DNA of 64,000 nucleotides from Ascidiimonas sp046199005 (GCA_046199005.1 CP176050.1:2976001-3040000); one strand, 5' to 3'. Positions 8,394-18,164 are shown, counted from the stretch's first letter. Notes: a model not told the origin generated them from the letters alone. Numbers and translations are program-made.

Positions 8394-8927
8394 ATGCAAC
8401 AAGAAACACTCATTGCAAGACTTAAGGAAAAAGATACAGATGCTTTCGAAAAACTCTATGAGATGTTTTCCGATAGCATGCTGGGGGTTATTTATACCAT
8501 TATCAGAGATCAGGAAGTAGCGGAAGAGATATTGCAGGATGTTTTTGTAAAAGTATGGCATAAAGCAGCCGATTATGACGCATCTAAAGGTAGATTTTTC
8601 ACCTGGCTGTTAAATATTTCGAGAAATGCGGCTATAGATTATACACGCTCCAAAAGATTTAATAAACAAAAACAAAACCTCTCATCAGATTTATTCGTAA
8701 GTATTCTTGAAGATGAGGATAATCTGGAAGGCAGAACTGATGCGATTGGCATTCGTAAATTTGTGAGTCAATTGAAACAAACGTGCATTGAGATCATAGA
8801 CCTTTTATATTTTAAGGGGTTTACGCACAGTGAGGCAGCCGAAAAATTGAAAATTCCGGCAGGAACACTCAAAACGAGAAATCGCAGTTGTATTTCTAAA
8901 CTAAGAGAAATTGTGTTGAACACGTAA
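8394..8927 (+). CDS. ECF sigma factor (SigK-like)
   Basis: A 177-residue sigma-70 family protein with region 2 at about residues 12-85 (EEILQDVFVKVW, then GRFFTWLLNISRNAAIDYTR) and region 4 at about 120-175 (FTHSEAAEKLKIPAGTLKTR). It should direct RNA polymerase core to a small regulon and be held inactive by the product of the next gene, which begins one base after its stop codon. A second sigma/anti-sigma pair of the same design lies at 48352-49681. The nearest possible targets are the DUF4331/TonB receptor genes; that link is inference. Confidence 0.93.
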   Translation: MQQETLIARLKEKDTDAFEKLYEMFSDSMLGVIYTIIRDQEVAEEILQDVFVKVWHKAADYDASKGRFFTWLLNISRNAAIDYTRSKRFNKQKQNLSSDLFVSILEDEDNLEGRTDAIGIRKFVSQLKQTCIEIIDLLYFKGFTHSEAAEKLKIPAGTLKTRNRSCISKLREIVLNT

Positions 8928-8928
8928 C

Positions 8929-9747
8929 ATGGATATAAAAAAATACATAGCATCCGGCATACTGGAACTTTACGTTGCGGGAGCCCTCTCTGAAGAAGAA
9001 AACAGAGCGGTGGCCGCTGCTATTGAAGAATATCCTGAACTTAAAAAAGAGGTAGAAGAAATTGAGGCTGCTGTTATGCAACTATCGCAGGCTACGCTGC
9101 CAAAAGAACGTCAAACAACTTTTGCAGCAATTAAGGAAAATATTAAGCTACAAACGCCTACCGACATCATCAAAATGACTCCGGAAAAAAGCGTACCTCG
9201 TAAGTGGATTTCGTTCGTAGGATGGGCAGCAGCCATCGTTTTTGGTGCTGGTTTACTTTGGATGGCACAGCAGAATGCCCAGTTGGAAAAGAAGCTGGAA
9301 ACCGAAATACGTTCTGCGGGTCTCCGGGAAGCAGTATTGCAAAACCAATTGAGCGAAGCGCTCGCCGATTATAAGAAGTCGAAGGATCTCCTGGCAGCTG
9401 TGACAAGCAATAAAGTAACTACCATAAAACTTGACGGGCAGTCGATTTCCCCGGAATCGTATGCCAAGGCTTACTGGAATCGTGAAGACAACAAACTATA
9501 TGTTGATATTTCAGGATTGCCAGAAGCTCCTGAAGGTAAAGTTTATCAGCTCTGGTCGTTAAAATTAGAGCCGCTTACTCCCACCAGCCTGGGCACATTA
9601 GAAGAGGTTGCAAAAGTTGAAAATGACTTTTTCATTATTGATAACAATAATGCATCTGAGGCCTTTGGTATTACGCTGGAGCCTGCCGGCGGAAGCGAAT
9701 CCCCTACCCTCGAGCAGTTGTATGCTCTGGGAGTTGTGAGTTCTTAG
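8929..9747 (+). CDS. Anti-sigma factor, RskA type
   Basis: The 272-residue protein has an N-terminal cytoplasmic segment (1-90) starting with the helix KKYIASGILELYVAGALS, typical of the sigma-binding part. A single membrane helix at 93-112 is followed by a coiled coil (115-150) and a periplasmic RskA-like domain (about 165-272, with GKVYQLWSL and FGITLEPAGGSESPT). It should sequester the sigma factor encoded directly upstream and release it on an envelope signal. The same domain order occurs in the protein at 48352-49119. Confidence 0.9.
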   Translation: MDIKKYIASGILELYVAGALSEEENRAVAAAIEEYPELKKEVEEIEAAVMQLSQATLPKERQTTFAAIKENIKLQTPTDIIKMTPEKSVPRKWISFVGWAAAIVFGAGLLWMAQQNAQLEKKLETEIRSAGLREAVLQNQLSEALADYKKSKDLLAAVTSNKVTTIKLDGQSISPESYAKAYWNREDNKLYVDISGLPEAPEGKVYQLWSLKLEPLTPTSLGTLEEVAKVENDFFIIDNNNASEAFGITLEPAGGSESPTLEQLYALGVVSS

Positions 9748-9835
9748 TGCCTTTCTTTTTTTGATTCCCTGTTTATCAAATCCGTTTTTACATCAAAAGC
9801 TAAAGCAGTAATCGTTTATAAATGATCCCTAATTA

Positions 9836-10730
9836 AAGATTGATCTGATCAAACCGAGTATATGAAGACCTTTTAAGAAACAGGAACTTCATCACTTCTC
9901 GATCCATTTTTTATAGCATTAGCATTCTCTAAAAATACTCGAAGAGACGTAAAAGAATTAGTAAAAAGGAAGCAAATGCCTTGAAGAGAAAGATTGATCC
10001 GATCAAACCGAGTACGTAGAGATCTTTTACGAAAAAGGAACTTTTTCACTTCTCGATACATTTTTATTTCATTGTCATTCTCTAAAAATACTCGAAGAGA
10101 CGTAGAAGAATTAGTAAAAAGGAAGCAAATGCCTTAAAAAGAAAGTTTGATCTGATCAAACCGAATATAAAGACCTTTCATGAAACGGGAACTTCTTCAT
10201 TTCTCGATACATTTTTATTTCATTATCATTCTCTAAAAATACTCGAATTGACACAAAAGAATTAGTAAAAAGGAAGCAATTGCCTTGAAGAGAAAGATTG
10301 ATCTGATCAAACCGAGTACATAGAGACCTTTTAAGAAACAGGAACTTCTTCACTTCTCGATACATTTTTATTTCATTATCATTCTCTAAAAATACTCGAA
10401 GAGACGTAAAAGAATTAGTAAAAAGGAAGCAATTGCCTTGAAGAGAAAGATTGATCGGGTCAAACCGAATATATAGAGCCCTTTTATGAAACAGGAACTT
10501 CTTCACTTCTCGATACATTTTTATTTCATTATCATTCTCTAAAAATACTCGAAGAGACGTAAAAGAATTAGTAAAAAGGAAGTAATTGCCTTCAAGAGAA
10601 AGATTGATCTGATCAAACCGAATATAAAGACCTTTCATGAAACGGGAACTTCTTCATTTCTCGATACATTTTTATTTCATTATCATTCTCTAAAAATACT
10701 CGAATTGACGCAAGAGGATCGATAAAACAA
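9836..10730. repeat. Tandem repeat block, six units of ~153 bp
   Basis: Units begin near 9838, 9992, 10145, 10296, 10449 and 10602, so the period is 151-154 bp; the last unit is incomplete. Each unit starts with the palindrome TTGATCTGATCAA, contains TTCTCGATACATTTTTAT, and ends with GGAAGCAATTGCCTT-like sequence. The period is close to 51 codons, so the minus strand stays open across several units, but the frame is not kept in all copies and there is no promoter or partner gene. A single diverged fragment of the unit lies near 19591-19660. No protein is proposed. Confidence 0.9.
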
Positions 10731-10740
10731 AGCATTAACA

Positions 10741-10776
10741 TAAAAGAACCCATTTACCGAAGTAAACAGGTTTTTT
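10741..10776 (-). terminator. Terminator of the TonB receptor operon, UUCG loop
   Basis: On the minus strand, AACCTGTTTAC (10772-10762), loop TTCG and GTAAATGGGTT (10757-10747) form an 11-bp stem with two wobble pairs, followed by CTTTTA. The plus strand also ends in a T run, so it may act in both directions. Confidence 0.65.
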
Positions 10777-10835
10777 GCATCAAACTAAAAAACAAAACAA
10801 ACTGGGATTATGCTAGCATAGCATCTGATATCGCA

Positions 10836-13064
10836 TCAGAAGAATATTTTAAAATGTGCTCTTAAATTAAAAGGAGTACCCGGTGTAAAATGAATTTCTT
10901 CTACAGGAGTCGTTTCCTCTCTTAGTCTGGAGCGGGTAGCAAATTGAGTTTCTTTCCATTCGCTATCAAAAACATTTTCAATCACAAATCCTACTTCATA
11001 GTTTTTCCAACGGTAATTGAGATTCAGGTCGGTAATAAAATATCCGGCTGCTTGAATACTATTGTCCTCATTGGCGGGACGATCGTTCAAATATCTGCTG
11101 CGAACCCCTCCGCTAAATCCTTTGTAGTCTACCAGACTGAGTCCTCCGGTCCATGTAAAATCAGGAGCAAGTGGTATGAGATCTTCCCCTTGAGGTGCAT
11201 CTATACTTCGTGCGTACGAATAGGTTGCATCGATATCAAAAAATAGATGGTCGCTAAGTTGATAACGTACGCCAAGGTCCACCCCTGCCCTTCGGGTTCT
11301 TCCGCTGGGTTCTACTATGCCGGCATCACCTACGTATACCAATTCATCCTCAAGAGCCAGATACCATAAAGCGGAATCGAATACAAGTCGGGGGGCTGCC
11401 TTCCAAAGTACGCCTACATCCGTTCCAAAGGCCTGAGGTAAGGTTTCTGAAGTATTTGACTGCGTAACTACCCTTGCGTCATTGGAATGAAATCCCCAGC
11501 CGGCTTTCACAAACCACTGCAGGCTGTTTGTCGGCGTGTAGAGTATACTCATTTTAGGACTTAGAACGGACTGCATGCTGGAATTGACCTGATATTCGGA
11601 GGTCAAAGCATCTTCGTATGAGAATCTAAAGTAGTCAAAACGTAATGCCGGAATCAAAGATACTTTTCCCAACGAATAATTTCCTTCTATAAATCCGTAG
11701 ATATTTTGCTCTTTGATATCACCTAACTGAAGTTGTTCTAAGGTGATGTCTCTGTTTTGCGTTTCAGAGAGTTCATTGTCTTCTACCGCATCAAATCGAA
11801 GCCCGGTTCCTATTTTTAATTTTAAGGGACGTTCATTGATAGTAGTCTGATGGTAAAGCGTACTTCGCAATCCATAGATGGAACGATTTTCTTTTTGCCG
11901 GATCTGGTCTCCGGCTTCCGGATTGTTCAAAAAGAAAGTAAAATTAGAATACAGCTCAAAATCATACGAATTAAAAAACAGTTGGCTTTCCACAAACGTA
12001 TCAGCATCTACAACTTTGGTATGTAAAAGGTTTAGGTTAAACCGTTGGGTATTTCCGCCTTCGGTAGCATCTATCGCTCCAAATCTACTTATTTTACCAC
12101 TTTGTACGGCTCTTATCGGGATTTGTCCGGAAGCATCCCACTCACTCGAAAAATGAGATAAACTCACAGCGAGTTTATCTGTATCATTCAGATATCCCGA
12201 ATATTTTGCAAAAAGATTGAGACGGTGAAAATTCTGCGGCGCTTCAAAAAAACCATCCGACGAAAGATACTCCATGGCTACGTAGGCATTTTGTCTGTTT
12301 TCGCCTGACAGCAATTTGAACATCCCCAGTGTTCTAAAAGTATTGAACTGTCCTGCTCCCAAAGACAAGAAGCTTTGATCAATTACATCTTTGGTCTGAA
12401 AACCTACATAACCGGCGGTTGCAAAATTTCCTTTCGCTGCCTGATAAGGGCCTTTTCCAAAATTGATATTTTCGATGGTTTCAGGGATTACAAAATGTAG
12501 GTCTGCATATCCCTGCCCGTGTGCATGAGAGACCATATTCACCGGAAGCCCATCAACTTCAATAGATAGATCGGTACCGTGATCAATATCAAAACCTCTT
12601 AGAAAGAGCTGTTCTGCCTTGCCCCCACCTGCATGCTGCCCGATAAAAAGTCCGGGAACCTTTCTTAAAATTTCCTGAGAAGACTGTACGGGTGCTGTTT
12701 TTAAGTCGATACTTCTAATGTCCTGAAGAGCATTCTCGGTTTTTCGTACCACGACTTCATTGAGCTGAAATGCTGCTTCCTCAAGAACAACAGTTAACCT
12801 CTGAGCAGATTGCAAGGTGGTTACTTTCAGAGATCTCTTTTCATAACCTAACCTTCCCAGTGTAATGGAATCTCCGGGATTGGTTTCTGAAAGATAGAAA
12901 CTCCCGGTAGCATCGGTATGGGTGTGTGACCCGCTGGATACATTGTATACAAAGGCTCCTTCTACTGGAAACTGATCTTGATCGTACACTTTGCCACTAA
13001 GCGTCTGGGCAAAAGAATAGCTCCCCGCCATTAGCAGGATCATTAAATACATAAACCTTTTCAT
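10836..13064 (-). CDS. TonB-dependent receptor with His-rich plug
   Basis: A 742-residue outer-membrane receptor. The signal peptide spans 1-19; a carboxypeptidase-regulatory-like domain (about 21-95) contains GSHTHTDATG; the plug (about 115-215) carries FLRGFDIDHGTDL and SHAHGQGYADLHF; a 22-strand barrel ends in an aromatic residue (KIFF). It imports a substrate through TonB/ExbBD energy. The histidine clusters in plug and N-domain hint at metal or metal-chelate binding, which is inference. It is the last gene of a four-gene operon with the two DUF4331 proteins and the TPR lipoprotein, 18 bases after the TPR gene, so the substrate is probably captured or processed by those. Confidence 0.93.
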   Translation of the reverse strand: MKRFMYLMILLMAGSYSFAQTLSGKVYDQDQFPVEGAFVYNVSSGSHTHTDATGSFYLSETNPGDSITLGRLGYEKRSLKVTTLQSAQRLTVVLEEAAFQLNEVVVRKTENALQDIRSIDLKTAPVQSSQEILRKVPGLFIGQHAGGGKAEQLFLRGFDIDHGTDLSIEVDGLPVNMVSHAHGQGYADLHFVIPETIENINFGKGPYQAAKGNFATAGYVGFQTKDVIDQSFLSLGAGQFNTFRTLGMFKLLSGENRQNAYVAMEYLSSDGFFEAPQNFHRLNLFAKYSGYLNDTDKLAVSLSHFSSEWDASGQIPIRAVQSGKISRFGAIDATEGGNTQRFNLNLLHTKVVDADTFVESQLFFNSYDFELYSNFTFFLNNPEAGDQIRQKENRSIYGLRSTLYHQTTINERPLKLKIGTGLRFDAVEDNELSETQNRDITLEQLQLGDIKEQNIYGFIEGNYSLGKVSLIPALRFDYFRFSYEDALTSEYQVNSSMQSVLSPKMSILYTPTNSLQWFVKAGWGFHSNDARVVTQSNTSETLPQAFGTDVGVLWKAAPRLVFDSALWYLALEDELVYVGDAGIVEPSGRTRRAGVDLGVRYQLSDHLFFDIDATYSYARSIDAPQGEDLIPLAPDFTWTGGLSLVDYKGFSGGVRSRYLNDRPANEDNSIQAAGYFITDLNLNYRWKNYEVGFVIENVFDSEWKETQFATRSRLREETTPVEEIHFTPGTPFNLRAHFKIFF

Positions 13065-13082
13065 GTTGATTGTGTTTCCGGG

Positions 13083-14393
13083 TTACAGCGCTTCGATTTG
13101 TTTCTTAACCATTGGCCCCAGTTCAAAATAGGCTTGTTGCAGTTCTTTTTTAAGGCCGGCGAGCTGTTTTTCGTCTCCGGAAGCTTTTAAGATCTCTGCC
13201 ATGTGATACAGGGCTAGCGGTTCAAACGTTTTATCCTTTACCTGCTGTTCGATAATTGCCTTTGCTTCTTCTGTTTTTCCGTGTTTAAAATAGGTCCATG
13301 CCAACAAATCATAAGCGAGTGGCGTGGGCCGATTCGCCACTTCTTTTTGTGCCAGGTACACCGCTTTTTTGGAGAGTACATCGCTTTTATCGGCCCATAA
13401 TAGAATACTGTAGGCGTTGTACATATCACCATATGCTTCGTCTTTTACCATTTTCACATATGCCTCTTCGTAGTTTTCTTGTTTTTCCATATCGCCCATA
13501 TAGGCGGCAATCTCAGCTTGGAGTAAATAAAGGTCTGGAGTTTGGTAGTTTTTTTGAATAGCGTTGATAATTTCCAGTGCCTTTTCCGGTTTGCGGTCAT
13601 GTGAAAAAACGATCCACGCAATTTGTTTCAATGCATAAGGGTTTGAAGGATCTAAACGGAGTGTCTTTAAATAATTCTGATAGGATTTTTCGAGTTCTCC
13701 GTTGTGTCCATAGAAATCGGCTAAATTAGAATATGTCCATATTTTGAGGGCTTTACTATTTTGGTCATCCGCAAGATAGGTTGCTTTTTCCAGCGTATAG
13801 ATCGCGTTCTGTAGTTCCCCTTGATGATCCTGCCATTTCGCCAAACGGATGTAATAATCAAAATCTGCATTTCTTTCGATACTCCTAAGTTTTGTATCCG
13901 CAAGGGCAAGATTCCCCAATTCCAGATGCACATCAAAAAGCATTTTATTGGTATCTCTTCGATTCTCTCCCAATTCATACGCCATGTCTAAAAGCGTTAA
14001 TGCCTCTTGAAACCGATGCTGGGTACTGTAGTTGTGGGCAAGGCTTCGAAGGAAAGAAGCATTTTCGTAGCGGGTAAGGAGATTGGCCTTTAAAAGTTGT
14101 TTTTCTGCTTTTTTTAATTCCGAAATGTTTCCGGTGGCATGAAAGGCAAGCGTATGTGCCGCCGCCAACTTTACCAGCCAGGAGATTTGATTCGGGGATT
14201 TTTTCAGCTTATTGGTCCAGAAATCGATTTCTTCGGCAGCATAAAGCGCATTTTTATTTTCAGGCTGAATAAGGAATTGTTTATAGTCTTCCTCTTGAGC
14301 GATCTGGTTATTAGTATCTGTACAGGAAATCAATAACAGCATGGCCAGTATAACGGAAGCTACCGAATTCCTAATGATGATTTTCATTTTCAT
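13083..14393 (-). CDS. Tetratricopeptide-repeat lipoprotein
   Basis: A 436-residue protein with lipobox LLISC (Cys24) and about nine degenerate TPR units between residues 60 and 420 (for example LANLADFYGHNGELEKSYQN-like helices and LAWTYFKHGKTEEAKAII). It should sit at the membrane as a protein-binding scaffold. It lies between the DUF4331 genes and the TonB-dependent receptor, and shares the operon. A role in assembling DUF4331 proteins with the receptor is plausible but not shown by sequence. Confidence 0.85.
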   Translation of the reverse strand: MKMKIIIRNSVASVILAMLLLISCTDTNNQIAQEEDYKQFLIQPENKNALYAAEEIDFWTNKLKKSPNQISWLVKLAAAHTLAFHATGNISELKKAEKQLLKANLLTRYENASFLRSLAHNYSTQHRFQEALTLLDMAYELGENRRDTNKMLFDVHLELGNLALADTKLRSIERNADFDYYIRLAKWQDHQGELQNAIYTLEKATYLADDQNSKALKIWTYSNLADFYGHNGELEKSYQNYLKTLRLDPSNPYALKQIAWIVFSHDRKPEKALEIINAIQKNYQTPDLYLLQAEIAAYMGDMEKQENYEEAYVKMVKDEAYGDMYNAYSILLWADKSDVLSKKAVYLAQKEVANRPTPLAYDLLAWTYFKHGKTEEAKAIIEQQVKDKTFEPLALYHMAEILKASGDEKQLAGLKKELQQAYFELGPMVKKQIEAL

Positions 14394-14470
14394 GATCTGA
14401 TGTTTTGTTTGATGTTTTGTTGGAGCGTACTAAAAAAACCGGGGTGGGGCACTACCCCGGCATCGCTTTC

Positions 14471-15016
14471 CTACCAGGGTGTTGCGAGATAGGGAAAAGA
14501 GCTTAAGTAGGTTTTGTCGTTGGCATCTACATTATCAGAGGTGAGTCCGGGATTTGCTGTACCATCAGGTCCTCCAAAAATGAGTAAAAGCTCTACATCA
14601 ATCACATCGTCTGACAGCGTTCTACCTGTTAATACATTGGTACCGTCGAAGAAAGTGGTCGTTCCCGAAGTCGCTACGTTCAGCACGTCGGTTGCTAAAA
14701 GTCCGGTAAAAGTCGCTGCATCCTGTCCTAAGGCATTCGTGGTGTAATTTCCATTCAATGCCAGCAATCTGGATTGAAATGCCGATTGAAATGCTGCACT
14801 CATGGCAGATGGTGTGGTCTCGTTAAAGGTATCTTTATTGTCACTGCTTACAAATACAGTATTAATGGCAGGACGCCCCATCTGATCTTCCTGTACAAAG
14901 GTTCCGGAAAAATCAGGATTTTCATTTCTCATTCCGTCGTCATCATTACTACAGCTGGCGGTTACCATCAATATTGCAATGGCTACTAGTTGAATATATT
15001 TTTCAATTGTTTTCAT
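14471..15016 (-). CDS. DUF4331-related lipoprotein, C-terminal half only
   Basis: This 181-residue protein has lipobox TASC (Cys22) and then QMGRPAINTVFV, a DTFNETTPS segment and an acidic C-terminus, which match the second half of full-length DUF4331 proteins as I know them. The first half is encoded by the gene 22 bases upstream. Both halves have their own export signal, so this is a functional two-protein split, not a frameshift. The molecular function of DUF4331 is unknown. Confidence 0.72.
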   Translation of the reverse strand: MKTIEKYIQLVAIAILMVTASCSNDDDGMRNENPDFSGTFVQEDQMGRPAINTVFVSSDNKDTFNETTPSAMSAAFQSAFQSRLLALNGNYTTNALGQDAATFTGLLATDVLNVATSGTTTFFDGTNVLTGRTLSDDVIDVELLLIFGGPDGTANPGLTSDNVDANDKTYLSSFPYLATPW

Positions 15017-15038
15017 TTCTGTATGTTTTTTTTAATGG

Positions 15039-15689
15039 TTATTGTTTTCTCTTGGTTTCTACCCAGGTGTTTAGTGTTCCGTTGCCTCCCAACATATCTT
15101 TAGGTACTTCTACCACAACCGAAAGCACGTTGGTTCCTGCAAACGTGTCGGTTCCCGGATTGTTAAAACCAGGAGCATTTCCCGCAAGGATCTCATTAAA
15201 GCGCCCGAAATCAAAGAAAAACGGATCATCCCGCGGACCCGCGAAATAACTCATTCCGTTTTGGTTGGTAATCACCGCATCGGAGCCATAAGCGGTAATG
15301 TCTACTACGGCGGCAGTTTGATTAATGAGCAAGGTGCTGGAGAGTCCGGTAGAAGCTGGTTGCGCCGGACCAAAGAAGTACATCCTTCCATTTTGAGGAA
15401 TTGCCTGAATTACCAGGTCTTCAATATTGTCTCCGTCATTGTCAATATTGAATTCAATTAAAACGTTTTCTTCAAACGAAGCATTTGCCGTCGCATTCGG
15501 ACTCAATAAGCCCTGTACGTTGGCAACAAATACGAGATTGTTTGCATTTTCACCCTGAAAGGCGAAATAATCGGTGATATCTGATGTACCCCCTTGTACT
15601 GCCGGCGCGTCAATATGATCTGCCGCAATACCCACCAAGCCCGCAATGGCAAGAATGGCTAATCCTACTAAGATTTTTGAATTTTTCAT
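15039..15689 (-). CDS. DUF4331 protein, N-terminal half
   Basis: A 216-residue exported protein. After a hydrophobic signal (5-22) comes the family hallmark HIDAP (25-29) and DITDYFAF (37-44), then an Asp-rich NIDNDGDN segment that may bind calcium, DPFFFDFGRFNE, and the EVPKDMLGG motif. It stops at NTWVETKRKQ, the point where the family normally continues into the region encoded by the next gene. It is the first gene of the operon leading to the TonB-dependent receptor. Expected location is periplasm or surface; function is unknown. Confidence 0.82.
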   Translation of the reverse strand: MKNSKILVGLAILAIAGLVGIAADHIDAPAVQGGTSDITDYFAFQGENANNLVFVANVQGLLSPNATANASFEENVLIEFNIDNDGDNIEDLVIQAIPQNGRMYFFGPAQPASTGLSSTLLINQTAAVVDITAYGSDAVITNQNGMSYFAGPRDDPFFFDFGRFNEILAGNAPGFNNPGTDTFAGTNVLSVVVEVPKDMLGGNGTLNTWVETKRKQ

Positions 15690-15934
15690 TTGTGAACTAT
15701 TTTTTGTTACACGAACACTTACGAGGTTTTGTACAGAGCGGTTTGGTTTTTTGAAGATTTTTTATCTGAAAAGACGTAATTAATTAAAAAACAAACACTT
15801 AAGGTTATCAAAAAAATCAGATCAGTAAGATTTTAAATCATTGTAAAGAGTGGATAAAGACAAAATTTTCTTTTTTCAGCTACTTTCAGGATTTTTTCAG
15901 AGATTTGTCATCCAAACTTAACTTTAAAGAATAC

Positions 15935-17950
15935 ATGTATCCAATATCGATAACCCGGTGTTTGACGATCCTTCTTGTTATCTCCGGTATTTTCTCTTAC
16001 GGTCAGGAAGCGCTTTCTACTAAACTAATTCCAACAGAAGTACTTTATAAAAAGAATAAGTTCTCGAATTATATGCTTTCGCCTGATGGTAAATATTTTG
16101 TGGAAGTGATGGAAAATAATATCTCCTACGATATTATTGTAATCGACGTAGAAGGACATCGTATGTTCTCGAGAATCCCAATGGGTGACGAACCTATTTC
16201 AGGGCTTTCGTGGCTCACATCCAGAAGAATGGCGTATGAGAAAAACGGACTCATCTACGCTATTGATGCAGATGGCACCAATTCATCGGTTATAGTCGAC
16301 AATGTTCCGGACAAACCTATCAAAAACGCCCGAAGTTTGCTAAGACAGTTCAAATACAACAGCTTGCTGGATATACTGCCCACCGAAGAAGATGAAATAT
16401 TAGTAGAGACTTATGATTATAAAGGATATGGATCTGTATACCGGGTGAACATTTTTACAGGGGAAAAAAGAATCATTAAAGACGGTGCACGATTTAAGAT
16501 CAACAAATGGCTTACCGATCACCAAGGGACTCCTAAACTAGGGCTTCGTTTTGAGGAAGAGAAAATTGTGTATTGCGGTGAAGATCCGGATACCAGAGAA
16601 TGGGAACCTTTTAAGGTACATCTGAATGGTCAGCAATATCCACTTACCATCGATCCTACCGTTTACTTAGATCAAAAAATAAGCTTTGAAGGCTTTAGTC
16701 CTGAAAAAGATGTGATTTACCTGGCAACCAATGTAGATACCGATAGACGTATATTGGTTTCCTACGATCTCAAAAAAATGAGAATTCTTGAAACCCTTGC
16801 TGAAGATGTCAACTGCGACATTAGCGATCCGCTTAATTCAAAAGCGCGGTTTATCTTCAATTATGACTATACAGAGTTATTAGGTATCAATTATCATGGC
16901 ATTAATCCGCAATACAAATGGTTTTCACAGGAAATGGCAGATATCAAGGCAAAAATTGATAGGTTGAATCCTGAATACATCAATGATGTTTTTGAAGTAG
17001 ATAAAAACCTGCAAAACATTCTGTTGTACAACTGGAATGACGATAAACCTGGTAAAATTAGTGTTTATAATGTAAAAGACAGTGTGTTTTCTGTAATGTT
17101 AGATATCAATGCAGAACTCGAGTCTTACCGAATGTCCAAGACCAAAAATGTAATCATTAAAGCCCGTGACGATTATAAATTACAGGCCTATCTTAATCTG
17201 CCTACACAGCAAGGTGTTGGTCGGGATTCCTTGGCGCCTTTGGTGGTATTGCCTCATGGTGGACCTTGGACTCGCGATTATTGGGAGTTTGACCAATCTG
17301 CACAGTATTTTGCGAATCGGGGCTATGCAGCCTTACGGGTAAATTACCGGGGGTCTACCGGCTTTGGCAAGGAGCACGTACTCGCAGGGGTGAATAATAT
17401 CGATCAGGTAATGATAGACGATCTGGCGGACAGTGTTAAACATATTATTTCTAATTATGCCGTTGACCCTAATCGCGTTTTTATTTTTGGGCATAGTTAT
17501 GGAGGATACGCAGGCTATATGAGTATTATTCGGTATCCCGAACTGTACAATGCAGCAGTGGTGCTTTCTGCTCCTACAGATCTGAAGACCTGGATGAAAA
17601 ATCGCAAAAAGGAAAAAGACCTTTTCGCTTATGAGTTTTGGCAAACCGCGTTGGGTTCTAAAGACCGATCTTATTATGAAAAAATATCACCGATAAACTA
17701 CGTAGATCGTATCAATAATCCTCTATTAATATTCCACGGTAAATATGATGAGATCATTCCTGTAGAACAGTCAGAGCGACTGGTTGAAAAACTAAAGGAA
17801 GCAAATAAAGAAGTCAAGCTAAGTATTCTGCAGAAAGAAATGCATTCTATCTGGGACAGTAATAGCATTGGATATATTTTAGAACAGGCAAACGAGTTTT
17901 TTAAAGAACATCGTTCAAAGAAAAATATACCCTCCGTTTCGGGTGAATAG
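15935..17950 (+). CDS. S9 family prolyl oligopeptidase-like peptidase
   Basis: The 671-residue protein has a signal sequence (about 1-24), an N-terminal propeller-like region (30-400) and a C-terminal alpha/beta hydrolase domain. The catalytic serine is S521 in GHSYGGYAG; the acid is in HGKYDEIIPV and the histidine in EMHSIWD. HGGPWTRDYW is the oxyanion-hole region usual for acylaminoacyl-peptidases. It probably degrades peptides in the periplasm. The frame is open from a TTG at 15905, but the ATG at 15935 is preferred because it starts the signal peptide. It is monocistronic and divergent from the DUF4331 operon. Confidence 0.92.
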   Translation: MYPISITRCLTILLVISGIFSYGQEALSTKLIPTEVLYKKNKFSNYMLSPDGKYFVEVMENNISYDIIVIDVEGHRMFSRIPMGDEPISGLSWLTSRRMAYEKNGLIYAIDADGTNSSVIVDNVPDKPIKNARSLLRQFKYNSLLDILPTEEDEILVETYDYKGYGSVYRVNIFTGEKRIIKDGARFKINKWLTDHQGTPKLGLRFEEEKIVYCGEDPDTREWEPFKVHLNGQQYPLTIDPTVYLDQKISFEGFSPEKDVIYLATNVDTDRRILVSYDLKKMRILETLAEDVNCDISDPLNSKARFIFNYDYTELLGINYHGINPQYKWFSQEMADIKAKIDRLNPEYINDVFEVDKNLQNILLYNWNDDKPGKISVYNVKDSVFSVMLDINAELESYRMSKTKNVIIKARDDYKLQAYLNLPTQQGVGRDSLAPLVVLPHGGPWTRDYWEFDQSAQYFANRGYAALRVNYRGSTGFGKEHVLAGVNNIDQVMIDDLADSVKHIISNYAVDPNRVFIFGHSYGGYAGYMSIIRYPELYNAAVVLSAPTDLKTWMKNRKKEKDLFAYEFWQTALGSKDRSYYEKISPINYVDRINNPLLIFHGKYDEIIPVEQSERLVEKLKEANKEVKLSILQKEMHSIWDSNSIGYILEQANEFFKEHRSKKNIPSVSGE

Positions 17951-18055
17951 GATTTTTACATTATTCTTTTGTGAATATTTTTTTTCATCACACAAACACT
18001 GATGAACCATTGGCGGCAGCTATTCTATCCATTTTGAGACGTGTTGAGTTCAAAA

Positions 18056-18113
18056 AGTAAACTACCTCTTGGCAAGCCTAGGGATATTAGACCCTTTGGC
18101 GTTGCCAATAAAA
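18056..18113 (+). repeat. Dispersed intergenic repeat, short copy B
   Basis: It begins AGTAAACTACCTCTTGGCAA and ends CCTTTGGCGTTGCCAATAAA. Compared with the 102-bp copies at 433 and 51383, the middle part is missing, leaving 58 bp with both ends intact. This supports the view that the ends define the element. Confidence 0.65.
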
Positions 18114-18164
18114 TTCGCAATACTAAATATCTTATTGATAAGAAAATCAACCTAAAGATATTAT

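Noticed and set aside
10156..10638. A 160-residue open frame with three repeated ~51-residue units on the minus strand.
   Set aside because: It follows from the 153-bp tandem repeat having a period near a multiple of three. The frame is not kept through all six units, there is no start context, and the DNA units differ at all codon positions alike.
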